DNA from: Candidatus Hikarchaeia archaeon HikBin4
GTDB lineage: Archaea > Halobacteriota > Halobacteria > Halobacteriales > Hikarchaeaceae
DNA length: 12,726 bases
Direction: 5' to 3'
Assembly: GCA_009889685.1 (NCBI GenBank)
Contig: WTZT01000008.1
Coordinates: 1-12,726 of the forward strand
In this document: positions 7,337 to 12,726 of the stretch, one piece after another
How the letters are laid out: the number at the start of each line of letters is the position of its first letter
How positions within the stretch are numbered: the first letter of the stretch is position 1
Notes under the pieces: model-generated
What the model saw: only the letters and a program-made list of their open reading frames with translations
Databases searched by the model: none
What the model was told of the DNA's origin: nothing
Translations under genes and position numbers: made by a program

Positions 7337-8059
7337 ATGGATCTATCCCAAGTCACTTCTGATGATGCAAAAAAAACAACATCAAACATAGTGGTTTTCC
7401 CGGTGGGAAGCACCGAGCAACATGGGCCACACGCACCCCTGTCCACCGATTTATTGCTAGCCAAATCTGTTGCAGAAGAAGGCATTAGCCAATTTAAAGG
7501 CGAAGTCATTTTTGCACCCCCTCTTCCTTTTGGTATATCCGAAGAACATAGAAATTTCCCGGGAACACTTTGGCTTTCAACGCAAACTTTCCGAAATTGC
7601 ATGACTGATGTCCTTAACTCTTTTATCCACAACGGGTGGAACAAAATAATCATCGTAAATGGTCATGGGGGCAACATCGACTCTTTGAATGAAGTTTGCG
7701 CTGATATAACTCGAAATGCCATCAAACCTGCATTTGCAACCACCTTTACCTGGTTCAACTATTCAAATGATCTTCCTATGGGGCATGCCGGCGAAGTTGA
7801 AACCTCTATGCTATTGCATCTTTTCCCCAATATGGTCAACTCTAATATGATATCTCGAGCAAACGCTGATTCTGGTGATATCTGGGGGCCTCTTGAACAA
7901 GGCGCAAAAATGAAATACGATGTCGATGAATTCACAAAAAATGGTGTCATAGGCAATCCCTCTTTGGCATCCCGCGATTTCGGAGAGAAATTATTAAAAG
8001 AATCTGGAAAATCACTTACCAAACTTATAGAAATAGTCTCAAAACTCGAAGTTTCTTGA
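7337..8059 (+). CDS. Creatininase-family metal-dependent amidohydrolase
   Basis: Member of the creatininase family, two-metal enzymes that hydrolyse cyclic or linear amides. The 240 residues match the usual length. The N-terminal metal site GSTEQHGPHAPLSTD (residues 24-38) supplies E27, H29 and D38; NGHGGN (108-113) and HAGEVETS (150-157) are the other conserved blocks, with H110, E153 and E155 as likely ligands or catalytic residues. The start at 7337 gives a short N-terminus of the expected kind before the first strand. In archaea a well-known member is ArfB, the formamide hydrolase of riboflavin and F420 biosynthesis; mycofactocin peptidase MftE and true creatininase are other members. Nearby F420-type enzymes and MptD make an ArfB-like role attractive, but the sequence does not decide it. 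Convergent with MptD, 19 bases between stops. Confidence 0.9.
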   Translation: MDLSQVTSDDAKKTTSNIVVFPVGSTEQHGPHAPLSTDLLLAKSVAEEGISQFKGEVIFAPPLPFGISEEHRNFPGTLWLSTQTFRNCMTDVLNSFIHNGWNKIIIVNGHGGNIDSLNEVCADITRNAIKPAFATTFTWFNYSNDLPMGHAGEVETSMLLHLFPNMVNSNMISRANADSGDIWGPLEQGAKMKYDVDEFTKNGVIGNPSLASRDFGEKLLKESGKSLTKLIEIVSKLEVS

Positions 8060-8078
8060 TAAAATTTTACTTTTCACG
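8060..8078. terminator. Putative T-tract termination region between convergent genes
   Basis: The 19 bases between the convergent stop codons read AAAATTTTAC then TTTT, giving two T-runs for plus-strand transcripts and one for minus-strand transcripts. Archaeal termination commonly uses such T-tracts without a hairpin. Composition alone supports the call. Confidence 0.3.
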
Positions 8079-8435
8079 TTAATCCATTCTTTTCATTTCT
8101 ACGGATTCAACAAACATCAACGGATATCCTTTTTCAACTCTCATTTTAGATACCACCTCTGTATCTTTGTATCGAATCTCAATTCTAACTGTCATCATGT
8201 TACCTTTCAATTCTGCATACTCAAAATCCTCATTCATTGATTTTTTTACTTCTTCTTCAGATATCTCCACTGAAACATTTGTACAATATGGCTGATTTTC
8301 AATTGATTTTTCAATCGCAGATGATAAATTTTTGATATTATCCAAGCTGATCGGCACTCCTGAAAACTGGTGATATAGCGATCCAAGCTTAACACCAGAC
8401 TCGAAACAAGCAATTTCTGTTTCCGTTGGTTTCAT
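8079..8435 (-). CDS. mptD: Archaeal dihydroneopterin aldolase MptD
   Basis: Small aldolase that cleaves 7,8-dihydroneopterin to 6-hydroxymethyl-7,8-dihydropterin and glycolaldehyde in archaeal pterin (methanopterin or folate) biosynthesis. The 118 residues match the family. The hallmark block FESGVKLGSLYHQF-SGVPIS spans residues 11-30, followed by SIENQPYC (44-51) and a C-terminal YPLMFVESV. E12, H22 and Q48 keep the relative spacing of Glu25, His35 and Gln61, which I recall as active-site residues of the Methanocaldococcus enzyme (from memory). Haloarchaea keep this enzyme to make folate, and methanogens use it for methanopterin. Divergent from the sugar dehydrogenase gene (65 bases between starts) and convergent with the creatininase-family gene. 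It is one of the best markers of archaeal origin in the window. An annotation as a hypothetical protein is the main alternative. Confidence 0.85.
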   Translation of the reverse strand: MKPTETEIACFESGVKLGSLYHQFSGVPISLDNIKNLSSAIEKSIENQPYCTNVSVEISEEEVKKSMNEDFEYAELKGNMMTVRIEIRYKDTEVVSKMRVEKGYPLMFVESVEMKRMD

Positions 8436-8500
8436 ACAACTTGAACTTTCTGCTCTCTAAAGAAAAAGTTACTTCTCCTTTCCCCTCTGATTAACTCTTA

Positions 8501-9244
8501 ATGAATGAGGTAGTATTGCTTACAGGCGCACTAGGAAATGTAGGGCGTACAATTCTTTCACACCTCTCTGACAGTTACACGTGGCGTCTCATTGATAACC
8601 GGCCGCCTGATAGTGATTTCCCCTATGATATAATTGCTGCTGATATTTTGGATACTTCCGCTGTAACCGAAGCTGTCGAGGGAGTAAATGCAATAATTCA
8701 TCTTGCCGGGGATCCCCAAACTTCTGCATCTTGGAAATCGGTTCTCCGAAATAATATAGAAGGCACCCAAATTTTACTTGAAGCTGCAGTGAATTCTGGC
8801 GTTGAAAGATTTATTTTCGCTTCTTCGAACCACGTAGTTGGTCATTACGAAACCAATGATAAACCCACCCTGTCAGATCCTAATAGTCCATTTCCTCTCG
8901 ATGGAACAGAACTACCTCGTCCAGGAAATCTCTACGGTGCTAGCAAAGCTATTGGTGAAATTCTAGGGCGATATTACCATGATGAGTATGGCATCTCTGT
9001 TATTTGTGTTAGAATTGGAAATTTAAATGAAGATGCCCCTCCTGTTGACTACGCACGTGGACAATCCATGTGGCTCTCAAAACGAGATTGTGGCCATCTT
9101 TTTGATAGATGTCTCCAGGCTGTTTATGGGTATGAAATAATATATGGGGTTTCTGACAACGATAGCAGCTATTATTCCTTAGATCGAGCTAGAACTATCT
9201 TGGGCTATGTCCCTCGAGATAACTCTGCGGAACATATCTCCTAA
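8501..9244 (+). CDS. NAD-dependent sugar dehydrogenase, extended SDR (uronate / glucose-6-phosphate dehydrogenase-like)
   Basis: NAD-dependent epimerase/dehydratase-fold protein of 247 residues. The dinucleotide-binding loop is TGALGNVG (residues 8-15), and D32 at the end of the second strand (RLIDNRP) favours NAD over NADP. The catalytic set is S108/S109 in FASSNHVVG, Y145 and K149 in YGASK. The stretch MWLSKRDCGHLFDRC (190-204) and the end GVSDND...LGYVPRDN resemble uronate dehydrogenases and the haloarchaeal NAD-dependent glucose-6-phosphate dehydrogenase (Azf). The likely role is oxidation of a sugar, sugar acid or sugar phosphate at C1 in the cytoplasm. Which substrate cannot be told, and a sugar-nucleotide epimerase is less likely because the protein is short. 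The gene ends 10 bases from the convergent DUF309 gene, with a shared hairpin across both stops. Confidence 0.87.
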   Translation: MNEVVLLTGALGNVGRTILSHLSDSYTWRLIDNRPPDSDFPYDIIAADILDTSAVTEAVEGVNAIIHLAGDPQTSASWKSVLRNNIEGTQILLEAAVNSGVERFIFASSNHVVGHYETNDKPTLSDPNSPFPLDGTELPRPGNLYGASKAIGEILGRYYHDEYGISVICVRIGNLNEDAPPVDYARGQSMWLSKRDCGHLFDRCLQAVYGYEIIYGVSDNDSSYYSLDRARTILGYVPRDNSAEHIS

Positions 9245-9272
9245 TCTCGAAAGATTATCCAAATAGTTTTTT
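9242..9272. terminator. Hairpin spanning both convergent stop codons, followed by a T-run
   Basis: TAATCT (9242-9247) and AGATTA (9252-9257) pair perfectly around a CGAA loop. The arms contain the TAA stop of the sugar dehydrogenase on the plus strand and the TAA stop of the DUF309 gene on the minus strand. A run of six T follows at 9267-9272, which suits termination of the plus transcript, though it lies inside the DUF309 coding end. The stem is only 6 bp and AT-rich. Confidence 0.4.
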
Positions 9273-9890
9273 AATATCTTTCCTATTCTCTCTTATTCTT
9301 CCCATTCTATTTCTTATCTGCTCATATGCCATCCCACGCAAATCTGGGTCTTTCACAAAAGTCACTATTAATTGCTCAATTTTTTTATACTTTTTCTCTT
9401 CCAATCCTTCCTTGACATAACTAATCGCTTCCTTAATAATATCGTATTCGTACACTTCAATCTCCTCTGCTATTACTTCTGCAGCTATAAATGCGGATTC
9501 AATCTCTAGATCTTCCAATTCCATCTTTCCGCCTTCGTAGTTTATAGTGGGGATATTTTCTTGAGAGAATGCTTTTACATCCTTTTTCATCTCAATAAGA
9601 CATTCTCTAATGGATCCAATATCCACGCCTCTGTATATTTCTGGCATTCCGTCTAAATACACAAGAGAACTTTCTACGAGCCCCCTCATTCCTTTCCAAT
9701 TTTCATTGGTACTATGATATATTATGGCTGTAAATTGAATTAAACCTTGTAAAAATAACTTATCCCTGCTTTCTTTTTCGAGTTTTAGCCAACATCGCTC
9801 CCATGCACCATGAGCTGCATGGTACTCTCCACTATTGTAAATGGCAATGCCAACTTTCAAGTATACTTCTATTTTCCCATTCTCATTCAT
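9255..9890 (-). CDS. DUF309 family protein
   Basis: DUF309 protein, a helical family of unknown biochemical function found in archaea and bacteria. The signature YNSGEYHAAHGAWERCW lies at residues 18-34 when the ATG at 9890 is used, with H24, H27, W30 and E31 the conserved core; LQGLIQFTAIIYH (47-59) is the second conserved helix. The rest is a Glu/Lys-rich helical extension typical of haloarchaeal members. The frame is open to an upstream ATG at 9998, but that start would overlap the divergent LLM gene by 21 bases and add 36 unconserved residues. The 9890 start has the usual short N-terminus and a TATA-like AAAATAAAAA at 9907-9916. I prefer 9890 (211 residues). The histidines suggest metal or ligand binding, which is inference. 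Confidence 0.85.
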   Translation of the reverse strand: MNENGKIEVYLKVGIAIYNSGEYHAAHGAWERCWLKLEKESRDKLFLQGLIQFTAIIYHSTNENWKGMRGLVESSLVYLDGMPEIYRGVDIGSIRECLIEMKKDVKAFSQENIPTINYEGGKMELEDLEIESAFIAAEVIAEEIEVYEYDIIKEAISYVKEGLEEKKYKKIEQLIVTFVKDPDLRGMAYEQIRNRMGRIRENRKDIKKLFG

Positions 9891-9906
9891 TTGTAGTCCT
9901 ATATCC

Positions 9907-9916
9907 TTTTTATTTT
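9907..9916 (-). promoter_or_regulatory. Putative TATA box for the DUF309 gene
   Basis: On the minus strand AAAATAAAAA lies 17-26 bases before the ATG at 9890, a spacing that suits a leaderless or nearly leaderless archaeal transcript. It supports the shorter start for the DUF309 protein. Confidence 0.45.
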
Positions 9917-9977
9917 CTTGATCACGAGCAATATTCAAGTCTATTGGCCCCTTACAACTCTCCACTTCATAAATAAC

Positions 9978-10982
9978 ATGAAATTTAGCGTCGGTCATTT
10001 ACCTGTAGGATCGCTCCCAGATTTTGTTTCTCTCGCACGTTGTGCTGAAAAATTAGATTTTGATATCTTTTTCATAGCCGATCATGCAACTAAACAAAAT
10101 CCATACGCTATGCTGAGTGTGGCAGCACTCAAAACAAAGCGAATAAGCCTTGCAACTGGGGTTACTAACCCCTTCTCTCGAAATCCTCTTCTTACCGCAG
10201 CTGCAATTTCTACTATAGATTCCATATCCGATGGAAGAGCGATCCTTGGTATTGGTGCGGGAGGCCATGGGGTCTCCACCTTCAACCAAGAACGACCTGC
10301 TCCAATTTCCACACTTAAAACATCAATCGAAACAATTAGAACTCTACTAAATTCCGACATGGTTTCTGATCCAACAGGAACTTTTAATTTAATAAATGCC
10401 AAATTAGAATTCAAACCCCAACATGATATCCCAATTTATGTCGCAGGCCGTGGAAAAAAATTATTAGAGCTAGCCGGTGCAGTTGCAGATGGGGCCATCG
10501 CAGGGGCAGGACTAACCTCCGTTGAAGCCATGAAATATGCTTTAGCTCATATTCGCTCGGGTGCCGAATCAACTGGAAGAAAACTCTCGGATCTAGATAT
10601 AGTCTGCTGGTCATTTCTTTCCATCGGACGTGATAAACAGTCAGCATTAGACGCAGTCATACCTTTCACAGTCCAATTAGTCCAACACGCTGTTCCTAGA
10701 AGTACCCTCGAATCTTTTGGAATTTCTTCCCAAGCGATAGATTCTGTACTAGGTATTCAAGACATTCCATCTCATTCTATTTCTTCACTTAGAAAAAAAG
10801 TATCCATGGAAATAGTAGAATTATTTGCAATAGCCGGAACTCCTGAACAATGCCTGACTCATATTTCTGCACTTCATGAAATTGGAATTTCTCATTGTGC
10901 CCTCTTGCCCTTTGAAAACGCTGAAAACACGCAAATAGAGAACCTCGAACTCTTCTATGATATGGTGATTAGCGAACTCTAA
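9978..10982 (+). CDS. Mer-like F420-dependent oxidoreductase (luciferase-like monooxygenase fold)
   Basis: TIM-barrel enzyme of the bacterial-luciferase superfamily, 334 residues from the ATG at 9978 (MKFSVGHLPV). An ATG 60 bases upstream is in frame, but the added residues are not family-like. The sequence resembles archaeal methylene-tetrahydromethanopterin reductase (Mer) more than a generic monooxygenase: IADH (33-36), ATGVTNPFSRNP (59-70), SDGRAILGIGAGGHG (84-98), a PIxTLKxSIExIR stretch (109-121) and IPIYVAGRGKKLLELAG (151-167). Mer uses reduced F420 to convert methylene- to methyl-tetrahydromethanopterin; haloarchaeal homologues are thought to serve folate C1 metabolism. Here it could be such a reductase or a catabolic F420 enzyme that arose from one, since it is paired with a second LLM gene. 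Its stop overlaps that gene's start by one base (TAATG), so they are probably translated together. Confidence 0.88.
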   Translation: MKFSVGHLPVGSLPDFVSLARCAEKLDFDIFFIADHATKQNPYAMLSVAALKTKRISLATGVTNPFSRNPLLTAAAISTIDSISDGRAILGIGAGGHGVSTFNQERPAPISTLKTSIETIRTLLNSDMVSDPTGTFNLINAKLEFKPQHDIPIYVAGRGKKLLELAGAVADGAIAGAGLTSVEAMKYALAHIRSGAESTGRKLSDLDIVCWSFLSIGRDKQSALDAVIPFTVQLVQHAVPRSTLESFGISSQAIDSVLGIQDIPSHSISSLRKKVSMEIVELFAIAGTPEQCLTHISALHEIGISHCALLPFENAENTQIENLELFYDMVISEL

Positions 10983-11986
10983 TGACTTTAAAAATGGGAC
11001 TTGGATATCCCACTGCCCGTGAAGGTTTAAATTATCCCATTCCTTTTTGTGATCCTTCACACTTAATTGAAATTGCAACCAAAGCAGAAACATTTGGGTT
11101 CGATTCATTAGGAGGAAATGATCACATAGTCCCTGCAACCTATGTGTCTGAACGTTGGAAAAAATCTCCGAGATATTATGAATTATTCACAACATTTGCA
11201 CATATAGCTGCATTGACTCACACCATTCGTTTGAATACTTCTGTTGCAGTTTTGCCTCTAAGAAATGTAGTTTGGCTAGCCAAACAAGCCGCAACTCTCG
11301 ATTGTTTATCTGATGGTAGATTGATTCTTGGAGTTGGTGTCGGTGCATATCCTGAAGAATTTTCTACCCTATTCCCCAATATCCCGCTAACCCGTGGTAT
11401 TATCACCGATCATTCCCTCGAAGCCCTTGTAGCTCTGCTCTCTAAACCTTCCAGTTATCATTCCGAATATGTTAAATTCGAATCCTTGGATCTTTATCCC
11501 CGTCCTAAGCAAAATCCTCTCCCAATCTATGTTGGAGGAAACCACAATTCCGCCTTAGAACGATCTGTAAAATGGGGCCAAGGTTGGCTCCCCGCAGGCC
11601 TATCTCCCCAAAAACTCGAAGAAAAAATTAACTACCTTTCAACTTTGACATCCGACCATGGTAGGTCTCTCTCTGATATTGATATCGCACCTCAACTGAC
11701 CCTCTGCGTCGCAAAAAACACCTCGGCTGCACACAAGAAATTCCGAGAATCTCATCAATACACGCATCTCAAATCTCTTTTGAATTCCACTTTCAAAAAT
11801 CTACCCGAGGAAGAAATTTTCAATGGGAATTTAATAGGAACCTCTGAAGAAATAGTTGAGAAATTGCAACAATATATTGACATAGGTATCGACCATTTTC
11901 CCGCAACGGTTCTCGCAGTAAACGATATTTCTACCTTTTTCTCAGACATGAAAATCATTTCTCGAGATATACTCGATTCATTTTAA
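10982..11986 (+). CDS. F420-dependent oxidoreductase, LLM class (second paralogue)
   Basis: Second luciferase-like enzyme, also 334 residues but clearly divergent from its neighbour. Landmarks are NDHIVP (46-51, the substrate/cofactor face of the barrel), SDGRLILGVGVGAYPEEF (110-127, phosphate-binding region) and LPIYVGGN (180-187). The GVGAYPEEF pattern is that of the broad family of probable F420-dependent oxidoreductases rather than Mer. Activity could be F420H2-dependent reduction, F420-dependent dehydrogenation or flavin-dependent monooxygenation; sequence alone does not settle the cofactor. The ATG overlaps the stop of the first LLM gene by one base, and an amidohydrolase gene follows 68 bases later with its own TATA-like box. 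LLM enzymes next to amidohydrolase-2 proteins are often seen in breakdown of cyclic or aromatic compounds, so a catabolic pair is the working idea. Confidence 0.9.
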   Translation: MTLKMGLGYPTAREGLNYPIPFCDPSHLIEIATKAETFGFDSLGGNDHIVPATYVSERWKKSPRYYELFTTFAHIAALTHTIRLNTSVAVLPLRNVVWLAKQAATLDCLSDGRLILGVGVGAYPEEFSTLFPNIPLTRGIITDHSLEALVALLSKPSSYHSEYVKFESLDLYPRPKQNPLPIYVGGNHNSALERSVKWGQGWLPAGLSPQKLEEKINYLSTLTSDHGRSLSDIDIAPQLTLCVAKNTSAAHKKFRESHQYTHLKSLLNSTFKNLPEEEIFNGNLIGTSEEIVEKLQQYIDIGIDHFPATVLAVNDISTFFSDMKIISRDILDSF

Positions 11987-12020
11987 CTCCATTTCTATCT
12001 TCTGTTCTAAACCTCTACAA

Positions 12021-12028
12021 TTTTTAAA
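12021..12028 (+). promoter_or_regulatory. Putative TATA box for the amidohydrolase gene
   Basis: TTTTTAAA is centred about 30 bases upstream of the ATG at 12055, which places transcription start within a few bases of the start codon. This is the clearest archaeal promoter-like element in the window and suggests that the amidohydrolase has its own promoter despite lying 68 bases after the LLM pair. Confidence 0.5.
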
Positions 12029-12054
12029 CTCTAATAACCTTTCTTCACTATAAT

Positions 12055-12726
12055 ATGCCAAAAGATGGTCATGTAGTAGTCGACGTAGATGCACACTTTT
12101 TTGAACCGTTACAAGACTTTTCAAATTATCTAGACGAACCTTGGAAATCACGATTTAGTGGAGCAACTAGAGGTAGATTCATTCCTGGTAGTACTGGTGA
12201 TAGGTGGGTAGGCGGACGGATTATGAGAAATGTAACTTCGTATCCTCAAAAAGACATGACCCCTGAAGAAATACCTAGAGTAATGAAACACGTTGGTCTT
12301 GATAAAATAGTCTTACTCCCTAATAAAATGCTTTCATTTGGGAAATTATCTAGTGACGAAATAGCAGTTCCTCTCGCAAATGGTTTTGTTGACTATATGC
12401 TTGACAAAGTTGTTGATCCTTCTGAAGGAATCTATACGATGCTAGTTGCACCCTTCCACGACCCCGAAGAGTCTGTAGCATTAATCGATAGAGTTGCCGA
12501 TGAAAAAGGTGTTGTAGCCCTTTGTCTAGTTACTGCAGGACCTGAACCTCCTCTTGGAGATCGGAGGTATGATCCAATTTACGAAGCTTGTAACGACCGC
12601 AATTTCCCTGTGGTTTTCCATGCAGGTGGATCTAGTGTGGACAGCTTCTTCATAAGGGGGTATCGAAAATTCCTTGAGACGCATACTTTAGGTTTCTTGT
12701 GGAACAATATGGCACAAATTGTAAGT
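12055..12726 (+). CDS. Amidohydrolase-2 family metal-dependent hydrolase, truncated by window edge
   Basis: N-terminal 224 codons of a TIM-barrel hydrolase of the amidohydrolase-2 (PF04909-like) family; translation from the ATG at 12055 is open to the right edge. The first metal-binding motif appears as DVDAHFFEP (residues 10-18), in the DxH pattern with D12 and H14. A later conserved histidine is H189 in VFHAGGSS. Relatives are about 300-400 residues, so the C-terminal metal and catalytic residues are missing from the window. The family includes decarboxylases and hydrolases of aromatic and related acids, so a role after ring oxidation by the LLM pair is possible but unproven. Base composition differs from the gene before it: 12181-12240 has about 21 G and 7 C, while 11581-11640 in the LLM gene has 9 G and 19 C. 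Confidence 0.88.
   Translation, partial: MPKDGHVVVDVDAHFFEPLQDFSNYLDEPWKSRFSGATRGRFIPGSTGDRWVGGRIMRNVTSYPQKDMTPEEIPRVMKHVGLDKIVLLPNKMLSFGKLSSDEIAVPLANGFVDYMLDKVVDPSEGIYTMLVAPFHDPEESVALIDRVADEKGVVALCLVTAGPEPPLGDRRYDPIYEACNDRNFPVVFHAGGSSVDSFFIRGYRKFLETHTLGFLWNNMAQIVS

Noticed and set aside
7294..7653. Minus-strand frame of 119 codons
   Set aside because: It overlaps the conserved N-terminal metal site of the creatininase-family gene in antisense and carries no recognisable motif.
7337..8059. True creatininase or confirmed ArfB
   Set aside because: The shared metal site identifies only the family; nothing in the sequence I can read separates creatininase, ArfB and MftE-type members, so no gene symbol was given.
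8436..8500. Imperfect inverted repeat AACTTTCT ... AGAAAAAGTT in the MptD/SDR divergent region
   Set aside because: The arms match only with two inserted A residues and the sequence is simple; not strong enough to call an operator.
10053..10647. Minus-strand frames of 78-110 codons
   Set aside because: They are antisense to the Mer-like LLM gene, overlap one another and resemble no family.
1..12726. Insertion sequences, CRISPR arrays, phage genes, rRNA or integration sites next to the tRNA
   Set aside because: No transposase, integrase, regularly spaced repeat or duplicated tRNA 3' end was found; every gap between genes is short and ordinary.

Overview
The window looks like chromosomal DNA from an archaeon, most likely a relative of the Halobacteria/Methanomicrobia side of the Euryarchaeota that does not live in strong salt. 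The reasons are an archaeal-type tRNA-Val without encoded CCA, an archaeal dihydroneopterin aldolase (MptD), a Mer-like F420-dependent enzyme, DUF309, DUF192 and uronate/glucose-6-phosphate-dehydrogenase-like proteins in forms typical of haloarchaea, and TATA-like boxes close to several start codons. GC is about 40% in the stretches counted by hand. The proteins are rich in Lys, Ile and Asn and are not strongly acidic, so this is not a classical salt-in haloarchaeon. A marine planktonic sister lineage (for example the group called Marine Group IV or Hikarchaeia) would fit, but that is inference.

Layout. Positions 1-3405 (minus strand) hold a three-gene molybdenum hydroxylase operon in the order FAD subunit, 2Fe-2S subunit, Mo-cofactor subunit; the last runs off the left edge. 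An MFS transporter (3490-4686, minus) lies directly upstream on the same strand and may be co-transcribed. Divergent from it are tRNA-Val(UAC) (4801-4873), a membrane-anchored DUF192 protein starting 6 nt after the tRNA, an ABC exporter half-transporter (5440-7269) and a creatininase-family hydrolase (7337-8059). MptD (8079-8435, minus) faces the hydrolase. It is followed by an NAD-dependent sugar dehydrogenase of the extended SDR family (8501-9244, plus) and a DUF309 protein (minus, start probably 9890). The right end is a plus-strand run of two luciferase-like monooxygenase-fold (LLM) enzymes overlapping by one base (9978-10982 and 10982-11986) and an amidohydrolase-2 family enzyme (12055 to beyond the edge).

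How the genes fit together. Three themes recur: oxidation of small organic molecules (Mo hydroxylase, two LLM enzymes, amidohydrolase, sugar dehydrogenase), pterin/C1 chemistry (MptD and the Mer-like LLM protein) and transport (MFS, ABC). The Mo hydroxylase operon and the LLM-amidohydrolase run look like separate catabolic modules whose substrates cannot be read from sequence. No gap between genes exceeds about 115 bases. I see no insertion sequence, CRISPR array, phage gene or rRNA.

The most unusual property is a base asymmetry: the plus strand is rich in C and T whichever strand is coding, and this shows in the amino-acid content of the proteins. Nothing here is clearly a new defence or mobile system.
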